A stretch of DNA of 64,000 bases, taken from NCBI GenBank assembly GCA_035048485.1, contig CM068590.1:17686274-17750273 (forward strand), written 5' to 3'. This document shows, piece by piece, positions 40,201-54,733 of this stretch. The DNA is from Pteria penguin. Taxonomy: Eukaryota > Mollusca > Bivalvia > Pterioida > Pteriidae. Within the stretch, counting starts at the first letter, position 1; the number at the start of each line of letters is the position of its first letter. Both the position numbers and the translations under genes were made by a program. The notes under the pieces were generated by a model. The model saw nothing but the letters and a program-made list of their open reading frames with translations. It was not told the DNA's origin and did not search any database.

Positions 40201-43200
40201 ACTTCATGACCGACATAAATGTTCTTTCCAAGTTCCTGCCGGTAAACATAGGGGGCAGGATTAGTGTAGTGGTGAAGTGCTTGGCTTGCGGCAAAAGCAT
40301 TACGGTTTTGATTCCCAGATTGCACCACTAAATTAAGAGGTTGGTTACCTCCTACATCCATGTTGTCATATAACTGAAAAATTGTTGAAAGTGACATAAA
40401 ACTCATCTCAACCAACCAACCATTCGACATATACACCTGACATAATCAAGCACCTGTCATGGTTCGAACCAAGTACCTTGTGACCATGAGTCTACCTACC
40501 TCATCATCCAATCACACCATCAAAGTCAGCATATGCCAAAACTGTCAAGAATATCATTATGCATCGGAACATAACATTTTACATACTCAGTGCAATATCA
40601 TACAATTTGAAAATTTATTACAATGTTTGCAACAGAATGTATAATCAATACAAGAGTACAAGAATAGAACTTAAGGTGGAATACCATTCATCATGCTTGT
40701 TACATCTACAAACATTTCATCATGCAAGAGTTTTGTCGCAGGAACAATATCATAATGCATATATTCAACGTACTGCACACTGTGAGAAATAGCTATTTCA
40801 TCATAATTACTATTTGTAAAAAGAAAGGGGGAAGGTTAGGAATTTTGTTCACTTACTAATTATTGACATCTGCTCCACATATCCTTGCAAACTGTTCATC
40901 AGACATAGACAAATTCCCAGGAATATCTCTATTCTGGAAAATATTATTTAATTGAGCCAATCTTAGCTAAATTAAAAAGGCGTAAAGAAATAAAGAATGA
41001 ATCTGATATATTTAAACGGAAAATATATTTCCATGTAAATATTTTGCACAAACTTTGACTTAAATCCCTCAGTGTATGTGATATAATGTGCAGGACACCT
41101 TAAACCCATAGGTACTGGAAATTTATATTTTGAGTTGTTCCCTCCGATTCAGCGTACATTCTTTACTTGAAATGTGTATTTTGAGATGTTCCCTCACATT
41201 CATTGTGCATTCTGTACTAGAAATGTGTACTTTGAAATGTTCCCTCACATTCAATGTACATTCTATAAAGAATATACACTGAATACAAGGGAATTTTTCA
41301 AAATACACATTCTGAGTACCTATACTTAACATCAATTGACCCAACATCAGATTGTGTACGAATAGTCCAGGTAATCACACACGATTTATGTACCACACCC
41401 TCATGTGTCGTTTGTCGTCCTTTTGCCAGGACATGAAAATGAACATGAACAAATCCTACCAACTGAAGAGATTAAATTTCAGCATGTTGCTGAAAGATGA
41501 CAAAATCTTCACTGTGTAACAATCAAAAACAATGCAAAACAATCAATAACAAAATAAAGAAGTTTAATATTTCATATGTTTGTTAACTGTTTAATGTAAC
41601 ACAAAGATATTTTCACCTGTACTTTTATGGTACATCAACGGAATGAGGTGTATGGCCTCCAAATTCTGGTCTATACAACAGACCCAACAAAAACAGTTTA
41701 AGATTCTCTACATGCAAAATTAATACCCAGACAGGGTACTTCGGTTTTTATAGTTTCATGCAAAGAAATAGGGAGACAGTTGATAGATGACCCTATAAAA
41801 AAATCCTTTCTGATCGCAAGAATTAAATACTGGTCTATGTTGAGAAACCCAGTGTGCTACTACAGGATCAACCTATACTGTGTTGGTAACAATCTGGTAC
41901 CAAGCGCGATACTACGGGACCAACTTGTACTGGGTTGGTATCTATTTGGTACCCGGTGATAATACAGGACCAACTTGTACTGGGTTCGTATCTGTCTGGT
42001 ACCCAGTGAGATACTACAGGGCCAACCTATACTCTGTTGGTATATATCTGGTACCCAGTGTGATACTACTGGGCCAATCTATGCTGTGTTGTTAACAATC
42101 TGGTATCTAGTAAGACACTACAGGACCAACCTATACTCTGTTGGTATCTATCTGGTACCCAGTGTGATACTACAGGACCAAACTATACCGTGTTGGTAAC
42201 AATCTGGTATCTAGTAAGACACTACAGGACCAATTTATACTGTGTTGGTAACAATCTGGTACCAAATGTTATACTACAGGATCAGCTTGTACTATGTTGG
42301 TATCTATCTGGTACCCAGTGGGATACTACAGGACCAACCTATACTCTGTTGGTATCTATCTGGTACCCAGTGTGATACTACAGGACCAAACTATACTGTG
42401 TTGGTAACAATCTGGTATCTAGTAAGACACTACAGGACGAATTTATACTGTGTTGGTAACAATCTGGTACCAAATGTTATACTACAGGATCAGCTTGTAC
42501 TATGTTGGTATCTATCTGGTACCCAGTGGGATACTACAGGACCAACCTATACTCTGTTGGTATCTATCTGGTACCCAGTGTGATACTACAGGACCAAACT
42601 TATACATGTACTATGTTGGTATCTATTTGGTAGATGGTCTCAAAATTCTGACCTGTGCCATGAATCCACCAGTTGTGCTTCGGATTCTTTTACATGCTAT
42701 TTCAAAACCAAAGTGAAATTTTTTCAAATTAGAAATCTAGTGATAACAATCAATTAATCAAGTATAGTATTTTATCTTCTAACATTTTTTAAATGGCATG
42801 GTTTCAAAACTTAACAAACCTTTCGATGAAAATCCAGTTTCTGTGACAAAAGTCTGCAGTAAGCATATATCAATTTGCCATAACCTTCTCTCAAATGGCC
42901 CTGTAATAAAATAGAGGGAAAAAGTTTAGTTTGTTACTTGAAATAAAACTATTGAAACTGCCAATTTTAAAGAGATTCTTCATTCACTTGTACATGACCA
43001 TAAAGAAACAGATTCATTTCAATTTGTACATGACCATGAATAAAAATATATATGTCAGATTAAACAAATTCAAGTTAAAACAGTGCAATTTTTTTTTCCA
43101 AAGTGATATTTGTAAGCAATGAACTCCTTCATAAACTTTGAATGTTTGCAATATTCAAGGGTTACAAAGTTTATCTTATTAAAAATATCAATCGTTAAAG

Positions 43201-46200
43201 CTTTGTACAATACATTAGACAAAATAAGATAGTCATACCCATAATTTGCCTAGATCTTTCAGCTGAGACTTGTATTTAATGGAATCTATCAAAACCTGCA
43301 AAATACCAAATCACGAGATATCAAAACATGACAATCAAGGTATCCCTTCTAGTAACAGATTGGAAGTTGGCAAGCTTACATTTTTTTGTTTGTACGTGTG
43401 CATTTTGATAGTTTATATACACAAACATCTTTACCTGGGAAAACAAAACAGCTCAGTAAATAAAAGAGGCAACTCCAGCATCATTATAAGAGTCATTCAC
43501 ATCACATCATTCACATGACTCCTACCGTAATCCTACCAAGGAGTCAGATGGACATTCAGACAGAGACTGGACTAGGTGATCCCTATATACTGCATAGCTT
43601 TGCAGGTGATACAAAAACAGACTTGCTTGTCCAGAATCATCATAAAAACTTTTTTTGGCCACAAAAAAAAAAAAAAAAAAACCCAAAAAAACAGTATCAA
43701 GGATTTCAAAATCTGTCGTAAACCTCATCTTTGAGTCACTGAGTAACTTGAACAAAAACTGCTATGTAAATGGAAATACAAACATGAATCATCAAGAGAC
43801 ATCTTAAAACAAATACAAGGTTTTCCTTCCTTTCTTGTGTAAACATCCCACACAATATTTCAGTGTATATCCTTCCTTATCTGTCTCCATCCTGCCGTGT
43901 GGTACCCTGACTTGCTCTAACCACAGCGTATCCTGTAACATTGTTTACCAAACCACAGATTCTATTACGACATAGTAAAAATTCAAACATTCCTTCTGAA
44001 AGTTTTCCTGGTTCCTCTTCCCATGTATTTAATTAGATGAGGAAACCTTTCTCAAAGAACAAGTCGCTTACAAACGCAGGTATGTTTTCTGTGCGAGTTT
44101 TAGGGTACATTAAACCTAATATTATGACAAAAAAATAGTTTTTCTTTCAAACCACTTGCACCAATCGGAAATGTTAATACATACAAACACATATCTTTGA
44201 CATCATAAAACAATAACAGTAACTCACCTCCAAGTAATCTATGCACTAACACTTCTAAAATCTGGATGTCAATCCATAAAAGAAATTTCAATTTACATTG
44301 CATCTATATTCACATCCACATTTCCCCCCTCTGAATAATAATTAATTTCAGACATCTTTTAATAAATTCTAGTTATACTCATTGATTCATCTGGATGTCT
44401 CTTCCTCCGGAGTATATCATTCTATGTACATGTATTTATTCTGGATGTCTCCTTAGGAGCATCTCATAAATTTGTACTAATATCTGGATATCATCCCCAT
44501 AGTATCATCTAGAATTTGGATGGATTCCTTTAATTAAGAGTATTTATACTGGATGTCTCTTTTGTGATATTCTATACACTCATACTTAGTAATTTACTCT
44601 GGATGTCCCTCTCATTAGAGTACCAATTCAAAATCTGGATGGTCCTTTCTTAGGAGTATTCATAACTGCTTATTCTTTTAATGAAATTCTAGCTATGCAC
44701 AAGTACTTAGATCTGGATGTCCCTCCATTTTGTACACTCATACTTACATCTGGATGTCCCTCCCTTATAAGTCTTTACTGGCTGTCCATTAAGTGATATT
44801 CTGTACAGTCATACTTACATCTGGATGTCCCTCCCTCAGGAGTTTATGCACAACATGACAGAACTTCCATGCCACAATAGGGTTGCCTTGAACAGGTAAT
44901 TTCTGAGTAATGTTCCAAAATAATCCAGCGCCATGGTCTGTGAATGTACCTAAGATGGTGACTGGTGCAAAGGTTAAGGACAAACAAGATGTAGATAACA
45001 TCAAAGTCAACATTTATCTTTAAGTAATAAAAATTAAAATTAATATGCAATTGTTGTAGACAAATTATATCATTATCATGAATAAAACATGTCACACACA
45101 AAAATTCATCCCCAAAATGTCAAACAAAATTCATCGTCAAAGAAAAACAGCATAAAAATTCTGAAAATTCGTCGCCACAGGAAGACAGAAGAAGAATTCT
45201 GAAGTTTTGTTACTCACAAAACTGACTTAAACTAAAGCTGGGACAACAACAAAGTCGTACAACAACAACATGGTGATTGGTCAAAGGCTAATAGATACCC
45301 TACAGATATATTACCATGGGTCAAGGGTAAAATTGTATAAAAGTAGGTCAAATGTCAAGGCCAAAGATTGTTACATGAAAAGGCATGATTTCAAATGGAA
45401 GCACCTGTCACTTGTCAATATCTATATTTGAAAAATAAAAGACTAAACTCTTATCATGAAAAGTGGGCCAAATGACAAGAAAAACTTGTCAAGTCAAAGT
45501 CAGGATTACAGATCTATATTTGAAATAGGAAATGCTATTCATAAGTCTTACCACTTTAAAGTAGATCACATGTCAAAGTCATGTAGGTCAAAAGTCACAG
45601 TATCAAAAGAAAGCTACGATTATGGGCATTATAAGTTTAAAATATGGAACCTGTAGTAAATACAAAACTTAATTTCAAGGTCACTAAGTTAGAAGTCATG
45701 GCACTAAATGAAGGCTTTGGTCATGAGGAATTTATATGAAGTCACCCCTAACTCGTATTAAGATATGATCTGAAGGTTAAAGAGTTTTTAAATCTCCAAG
45801 GTCAAAGTCACTATGTCAAACATCATGGTAACAATGGATAGCACATATCAAAAGGACCCTAGTTTTAAAAAGCAAAGTCTTATCCACATCTATACATAAA
45901 ATATATGAGCTTTTAAATCTTCTTTACTGAACAAGTAGATAGACAGGCCGATTCCTATATATCGCCACCTCCCCTCCCCCCGCCCCTTTCCTTCTGAAAC
46001 TCCGTTCACAGGGGTGTTTAATAAACAGTTAATATCGATCTCGAAAAAATACCATCTCAGGATCCTCATACTAAATCATATTCTCTCCATGCAGAAAATG
46101 TAAAACGGGGCATTTTTACTGCCAATTGCAATTTATCCCATGATCTATTTCTATTGTTGTATCTACATCGCAATAAAAACTCTCACTGGATCATTGACTT

Positions 46201-47839
46201 CACTGGCACTTTGTCTAACAAGGACTTCACAAATTATACCCAACACATCTGTTAGCAAACACTAAGAAGGAAACAATTATTAGCGTGAACTTTAAAAACC
46301 AATTACATATTGTTTATGAACTATCTAGAAGTATATCTAAGGGGAAACAAACCGTTCACAAAAGCCATAGTAGTGCTTGTGTTTGATAACTTGTGATGAT
46401 TTTACAGTTTACTTACATATACAATACCATTGCACTTTCATTTTCCCTCAACACCTGAAGTATTAAAGGAGAGAAATCGAACCGACACTACATTGTCCCT
46501 TGTTACATTTGTTTGTTTGTTTTGTTTGATTATTGTTTTACGTCACTCCACGATTATTTCACGTATATGGTGACGGCATCTGCCTGATGCATTGCATACA
46601 AATTTAGACCTTTGCAACGGACCCACCCGAAGCAGTGAGGGATCTTTAACGTACGACGCCAACCATGACACGGAACCTCGGTTTTTACTGACTCATCCGA
46701 AAGACAGAACACCGGTGTGCCTAGAGCGGGAGTCGAACCCGGAACCTCTCGATCACGAGCCGAGCACCTTATCCACTGGACCACACCGGCTTCAACTCCT
46801 TCGAAAAGAAGACTGTGATGATTCGCTTCCGTTCTTTTTCTTGAAAATATTCCCCCGTGCGTTGTTGTTCATTCTACATTAAACCAGATACAGTCACGAT
46901 CGATGTCTTGTGATGAAAAAAGAAATGCAAAGTATACGTATATATATGGAATACATGTACACCACAAACCTTCGACATGTACCTGTACACTGGCAGACCT
47001 TCCATTGACCTTTTAAATGTATACATGAGGACCGTCTATCGACATATCAATTTATTTATTCATTTATTTGATTTATTTATCTATTCATATTTTTATTCAT
47101 TTATTTATTCATTTTCTCGATGAAAGCTATCACTCTATATTCCCACTTTTTTAACTGCCAAATCTCAGTCCTCTATCTAAAATTCCGAGATTCGTCAATG
47201 TATAAAGTTTTCCAACGACATTACAGGTATGCTTCTAAACTTAATCCACGTACTGAGAATCTAGATCGGCCGTTATCGAATGTTTCTATCATAAATATTT
47301 CTAGTACAGACTTAGTCTACTCTAGAAACATTTACTGGTATCAGCTTTCCTACCTATACGATTCTATATACAACCCTATATAACTACATGTATTGATTAA
47401 TCAATGACGAAATACATGTATTTAAATGAAACTTCAAACAATTCTATAGAAATAACAGTCTATGGACGGAGTTTTATCAGCAAAATGCTGCATTATATTC
47501 CAATGAATAGAAGCATTTGTTTTTTCTTCGTGAAAATAGGACTTCGACAATTTAATCAAAAATGCACATTCAATTTTTTACTATTCACTTTGGAATCCAG
47601 TGGACAGACGCATGTATTGTTGTCCTTCGTGCAAATGGGACATTGTCGATTTAGTTACAACTTCCAATAGAATTTCTTTTTATTGTATATGTAAGGAATA
47701 TGGCAATGAGTAACGCTGTCCAATACGTTCGGGTCTTCGGCAGAGATTGCCTATAAATCTTTCATTTAGGTACGGAGATATGACAGGGAACACATGGATG
47801 CACCGACGGACTGATTAAGCGGCAACGATAACAACCCAG

Positions 47840-47870
<31 letters not shown>

Positions 47871-50800
47871 ACTTTTTCAAAAGAAGATAGCTGCTGTATG
47901 TGATTGATTGACTGATTATTGTTTTATGTCACTCCACGATTATTTCACATATATGGTGACGGCATCTGCTTGATGCATCGCACAGAAAGTTATACCTTTG
48001 CAACGGACCCGCCCGAAGCAATTAGGAACCTTTACGTGCCATGCCTACCGAGACACGGGACCTCGGTTTTTACTACGGGAGTCGAACCCGGGCCTTCCGG
48101 TCACGAGCCCAGCACCTCATCTTCTTAGCTACACCGGCTTCGTTGTATGTGAAGTTACACACTATCCAAACCTATAACGTAGTATTAATCATTGAAGAAA
48201 TCCGTTAAATAGCTATGCACATATGTCATTCACTATAAATACACTACGTATACATACTTCAATATACTTGACCCGATTTAACGAATTGCTCAGTTTTATT
48301 TCCCTATCTATCTTCTTCAACGCACCTTCACACTCAAATCTATATACACCGAGTTACTCCAAGTGTGAGAAACGGGAAGAGAAACTTGTGTCATCAGTAC
48401 ATCGATTACGTTTTCTATACAGCCCATGTATCAGCTGTGAGAGGCGGTATGACTCATTAAAGGCGTTTTCTTAAGATCGGAAGGTCCCGTGTTCGAACCC
48501 CGCAGGTGTCTCCTGTCCTCTTACTCTTTGGAAGAAAAACGCACGACCCATGTTACAGTATACACTAACACGCAAAAGAGCCTTACGTCATCGGGCGGGT
48601 TTGCTGCGTAAGTGAAAATGTATTAGCCAATGCTCCAGACAGGTGCCGCCACCATGTTGGTGGAATGATCTTGATGTACCTTTGTTTGGTTGGTTGATTG
48701 GCGTCGCTTCCAACAATTTCTCAGTTATAGTTCGCCATGGAATCAGGAGGTAACTAACCTCTTAAACCTAGTGGCGCAATCCGGGGATCGAACCCGGATC
48801 GTCGGCGCTTAATCACTACACCAAGTCTGCCCCTTTGATGTACCGTCAAATACCTTTGCAGTATACCCAGTGCTATAAGTGAAGTTCTTCAAAACCTTCT
48901 GGTTTACAAATTAACTAATTAACAAATTTCTTTTACCATTTTTCATTTTTTCTACAACAGTTTATGAACCATGGTACAACCCCCCACCCCACCCCATCAC
49001 ACCCCGAAGCTTTCCAGTTAAAATTCCCATGCATCCACCACGACCTCCTCAATCTCGTTATGCCCTTATGAGGCAATATGTACCCCCCTTACGTTCACAA
49101 ACCTTCACCTGACCTGGGATTTACCTAGCCTATATTAATCTCGTTCCTCACACGTTTTCCATTATCAAAATGATGAAGTGCCTATTCATCACCTAGTATC
49201 AGGAAAACCCCCACAAACTTCTTTTTAATTGAAGTGTGTACGTACGATAAGCCTTTGATAACATGTAATTGTCTACAGGTGTATTTCTGAGGATTTACTG
49301 CGTCAAGCTTGAGCACTTTTCAGTCACATACGCGCTCGCTCACCATGTATGCGCAGGGTAACAGCTCTACAGGATACATACACATTTGGGCAAGGAGACC
49401 AGGGGCGCCCTCTCCCATCCATTCTTAAAACAATATGGCAGTGAAAACTCACCCTCCGCTCTGGATACCAGAAATAGATAATGCAGATTTTAAACACCCT
49501 CCCCTTCCAACACACTTTTCATCCTTTTGATTCTATTCCTACGTACATATACCTGGAATCATCTTTCGAAGATGATTAAAGTGTGCGGTATAAATACGGT
49601 GGGTAAAACAATCCCCCCCCCCTTGTTTTTTTTTTTAACTTTATCTATCCATCGCATGTGCTTTGTTTGTAGATATGCTGTTAAACAATTCAGAGATCGG
49701 ATAAAAGTTGTCCGTCATACATTATATGCTCGCTTATCATTGCAGTTTGAATGTAGTAGAAGGGAGCACACAATGACACACGTAGGAGAAGTGGAATGTT
49801 TTGTCGAAGAGGTGGGGGTGGGAGTCCAAATGATGCAAGAATTATTTGATGAGGATTCTGTGCTGCGTCCAGTGATGTCTCCGCCATATCGCGATACAGG
49901 AGCAGGAAGTTACCAACCTCTTTCGAAGCATATAAATGAGTCGCATGTGAAGATGGTTACAACAGTCTGTGACAGACAGACAGACGAAAAAGTAGAACGG
50001 AAAAGTTGTACCCCAGTGTCTCGCAGTCTATTATATAATTACATAAAATCAGACTTGTAACTTCGCCGCTCCAAGATAAACACGGTATAAATTGTACTCT
50101 TATCAACAAGTGGACATGATGTTGCTGAAGGTAACACCGAATGCAAAATTACCATCAGGTTTTGTCGTTTTACTTCGCAGCGAAAACTAAAACCTGTGTA
50201 AAATAAAACACAAAATTGCCGAGGAAAAGCGCTCAGGCGATGAAACAATTCTAATCTATTTATTTCTACTCGTTTTTATTTATTTATTTATTTATTGGGG
50301 ATGTTTTATTTTTCATTTATTTAATTATTTATTTCTTATCATAATTATTAACTTTATCTTTTTTGTAACGATGCCCGGAGTGAGTGCCTAATCAACCATT
50401 CTACTTCCTTGTCCATCGGTAACGCTGACTCACTGCTCACACTGCACTCTCCCGGGAATGATGTATGACCTCGGGTCATTTGTAATTCGTTTCACTTAAG
50501 GTGATATGACGTAACATCATCTGTTTCACGTCAAATCATTTGTTTACACCCATCTCCGTCTGTTTTACGGGCATTTTTTCATTTTGTAAATTCCGTGCAT
50601 TAAACATCTAAACGTCTTCCCGTTTTATTTTATTTCACACGTTACAGAAGCTGTTACAAATCATGGCGTCCTGTGGGATAAATGTGCATTAGGTATAATT
50701 CAATTTCAGTTTTCTATCTTACCAATTAATCTTTTCGCATAACCTCCGTGCAGATGTATCTGAAGGGGCAATCAAACAGATGTCCGGATGATAATCCAGG

Positions 50801-53800
50801 GAAATCATCTGTCTGTCACTAAATTTTTACGATTTTATGTGCTATAAAGATATAGATTTAGGATATTAACAAACTTTATTTAACATGCACGCAAGATCAG
50901 TGCAATTTTATATTGATTTAATTGTAATGAAATCATTTAAATAAAGAACTTTTTGTAATTATGAATTAATTCGGATCAAATCACCTTAAAAGACCTGCAG
51001 GGTCGTTATTCACAAAGAAACTTAAGTCTAAGTCTAAGAATTGAGACCTATATGGTAGCATGTGTCTCAATTCTAAGAATTAATAAAAAGTTTCTGTAAA
51101 CAGTATATCTGACAAGCTATTCCCTGACAAACTTTCAACAAATTTTTAGAATAATGACACATGATACTTAAGGTCCCAATTCCTAGACTTAGACTTAAGT
51201 TTCTTTGTGAATAAGGTCCCTGGCTGTTGGTAACAGAGTATAATCACATGCTTAAATTTATCAGTGTTTTCGGAAATCCCTCTACTGTCTATTGGAAAGT
51301 CTAATAACCACAAGGTCAAAATTTTGGGGAGAAAAATACATTTTTGCTTCTCTATATCCATAGAATCAGATATGTACTGAGTAGTTGGGGGTTAAAGGGC
51401 CCCAGAGAGAGGGAGATAAGCAGTTAATGAACAGAAAAAAATACATAGACAAACAGTACATATTCATACAATGAGCTTACAGTTACACACATATTCTACT
51501 CTTGAATCCTAATTATTAAATGTAATTTTGTGCATTTTGTTCTCTGATATCAGAAAAGTTTATAAACAACATTGGGACAAAGTACTGTGAACACTATCAA
51601 GACACTGTCAATCCTCAATGAGTCAAAGTATAAGGGACCTTTCAATATCACTTTGACATTCAGTAGATTTCAGTTTTACAAGTTTCACTGTTATTTATGG
51701 TTGCTCCGCCTTTTCAAAGTCAAAGTTACTGAAGTTTGACCATAGTTTGAGAAAAATGATTAAAACAAATCCACCCTGCCACCCTCAGAACCAGCATCCT
51801 GCAAAACACTGCCACTTCAGAGGAAGAGTTTATAGGCATATCACAAGTTTCAATTTTTTTTTTCTGAATTTAAGACAATCAAATACCACAAACATACTAC
51901 AAAATGATTTTACAATTTATCTATTAAAATACTTTTCACTGAAAACCCTGCACCATACTTTTACTTGATTCAAGGGGGAGAAGCTAAGAATTAATTTCTC
52001 ATGGCTTAAAAGCTTTTACCGAGAGATCTCTGAGCAGATTCATCTTTCTCATACCTCAAGGTGTTTGTTTACAAAAGGATACCCCTGACATGCTTCTCCT
52101 TCACTGGTGTTTCCTGGTTGTTGATTGCTTTACCTATAGCTACATTCTGAAAATGAAAATGAAAGACAGTTGATACACCTACACCATGCTGTTTTATTAT
52201 GCTATAAAACAACTAATATCCTGATGCTATATAAAACGTAAGGAACAAGGCTCTAAAATGAAATTTTGTTTCCGCTTTTCAGATCAACCCTAACTCTGAT
52301 GTCAGTTTCTTTTTGACATTATTACATGTATTGATGTACATCTACTTGCAGTATGGAATATCTAAGTTAATTATGAGTTTTTATAATTTGAAATTTGGTT
52401 GAACAAAATCATAGCTAGAGATCAAAGTAAGTAAAAAATTTACAAAGTCAGCTAACACTGACCACTTCAGCATAACTTCAAGGGAACCACTTATTGAATG
52501 GATATAATATTGAATCCACCTGAACAACAGTCAAAATTGTCTACTAAGAAGTTATCTTGATATATATTAATATTTGCAACATTTCATGTTGAGCAGGTTG
52601 AGTCTGCCCTGTTCCTTCCAAACATACAAGCTGAGTACAGTCTTCGCGAAAAACTCACTAACCTGACACCCAATGTTACCAGATTTATTGCCAGGTCAGT
52701 AAAAAGTGCTCTAACACAGTATACAATGGGCTAGTAAAATTTGTCTGAGGACTAGTGGTTCAGAAAAGTTTTTGTGAAGACTGTGATTACCAGTATATTT
52801 ATATTGGTAACTTCTCTTTTTTATACACATATATATTTTCATCCCAACACACAAGACAAATTTCATAGTGTTCATACATGCGCAACAACACTTTACGATT
52901 TCTCCCTTTATATACTGACAGTATTTGATAGAATCAAATGCAAAGTAAAATTTGAAGATCTTTTTTTTTTCTCCAAAAATGGCACAACTGATAAATATCT
53001 GCTAGGACAGTTATGCCGTTATGTAATGCATTATCTATAAAAGAACTATTGAGGTAGCATGTAAACTGGGGCTGTAATATGGTCTTCAGGTCAACGCTGA
53101 ATAATACCAATAAAATGCAGTGTAAAACTTCCTAGATGTTAGGTAAAATTTCATACTTCAGCTCATTAACAGCTTTGCCTTTTTTTTCCTGATTCAGACT
53201 ACCTTGAAGGAGATAATTACCTGGCTATAAAAAACCTCTTCCTTTAGTATAGCATTTAGAGGCATTCCTTTAATACTTTTTAAAGTTCTAACTTGTAGGT
53301 GATATTTATATACTAAAGGTATTGATTTACTGGGGTAGTTCTGTACAGTGCAGTCCAGGTGTCTTTGAGATAGTGTATAAAACAGTCAGAATTCAGGTAT
53401 AAATTTATCAGAATTAGTTATGTATGTTATTTCGACCACAATTCTGGAATGTTTGTTCAGGCCTAATTTTTCATTTCAATTGTTCTGGTTTTCAGATTCT
53501 AAGTTAACCAAAAAATCATACACTTCTTTGGGAAAACATTACAAAATGAAACAGAGTTGGTTAATTGTAAGTTGAAATTCCCTGGATAAATCCTAAAATC
53601 CCATTTCTAATCTCATTTCTAACATTTTTCTGTGCCAATATTACAATGTACATTAAGATTTTCTTCTAAATATTCATATATAAATATTCTGATAAAAAAA
53701 TTATGATTCCAAGAGGAACAGTGTGTTAAACTTCAAATTGTAATGATTTGATCACATAGAGACATCATGCGAAATCACAAACATCTGATTATTATTCCTT

Positions 53801-54372
53801 AATAGCAACTATTAGTTCACTACTCTTTATTAGTTTGGTAGACTGATTAATCATAATGGTGGATGTCCATGTTCTACTATTCATTTAGATTAGTTTGGTA
53901 GATTGACCAAGGTGTTACACTGCTAATCATACAGAAATCGGAAATTGACAAGCGTTTCAATGTTGATTCTCAATATCCAACCTTGGCAGTCTCAACACTG
54001 CAAAAACACTGTGACTTCATCCAAAGGTTTTTGACTTTGTCTTTGATATAATACAAATTTGAGAATACAAGCACAAATCGTGACATCCCTACATTTGCCC
54101 CTAGCATGTACTGTCAGCTTTGACCATATGACCTAGAAAATCAATCTTCTCACAGCAAGCCACGTTTCGAGGGGATAATATCATTGAAAGCCAAAGCTCA
54201 GTTGTAAGAATGCATATAAACAGATAAAAGTCACTAATGCATAGTGCACTTACGCAAATTTAATAACTTTGTAAACCGAGACTTAGATGAATCTCTGACA
54301 TAGAATAACCTGTTGTTTGTAAGATTACACTGAGGTACCAATAATCTATCTCATAGTGATACATGTCAATAG

Positions 54373-54407
<35 letters not shown>

Positions 54408-54662
54408 GTGGTGGTAATGATGATGATGATGATAATAAGTCGGATATCCTGGTATTTAATAATGGGCATCATGCTTTTATAACAAAAACAGTGCACTTTT
54501 CTGGAACAATTTAGGTAAAAAGGGACAACTAAAATATTTTGTCATTCAAACATATTAAACTTTCATGCATGTTTACATATTTTCATTCTTATTTTACATT
54601 TGCATGTACATGTATGAACTAAACCCTGTAAAATTGATACAGAACAGCTTAAAACTGTATGA

Positions 54663-54733
<71 letters not shown>

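Noticed and set aside
41880..42716. Overlapping repetitive open frames (LVTIWYQ and YLSGTQ type repeats)
   Set aside because: They are translations of the 52-bp minisatellite in several frames. The unit length is not a multiple of three and the frames shift between units, so no protein is implied.
49527..50060. 177-codon open frame, the longest in the window
   Set aside because: It starts in a poly-C/poly-T tract, lacks any recognisable domain or splice support, and its end overlaps a family 2 SINE scrap. It lies inside HIP1 intron 2.
52021..52080. Use of the GTATG donor 31 bases beyond the chosen exon 2 end
   Set aside because: It would include an in-frame TAA and give the wrong phase for exon 3; the upstream donor restores the family sequence.
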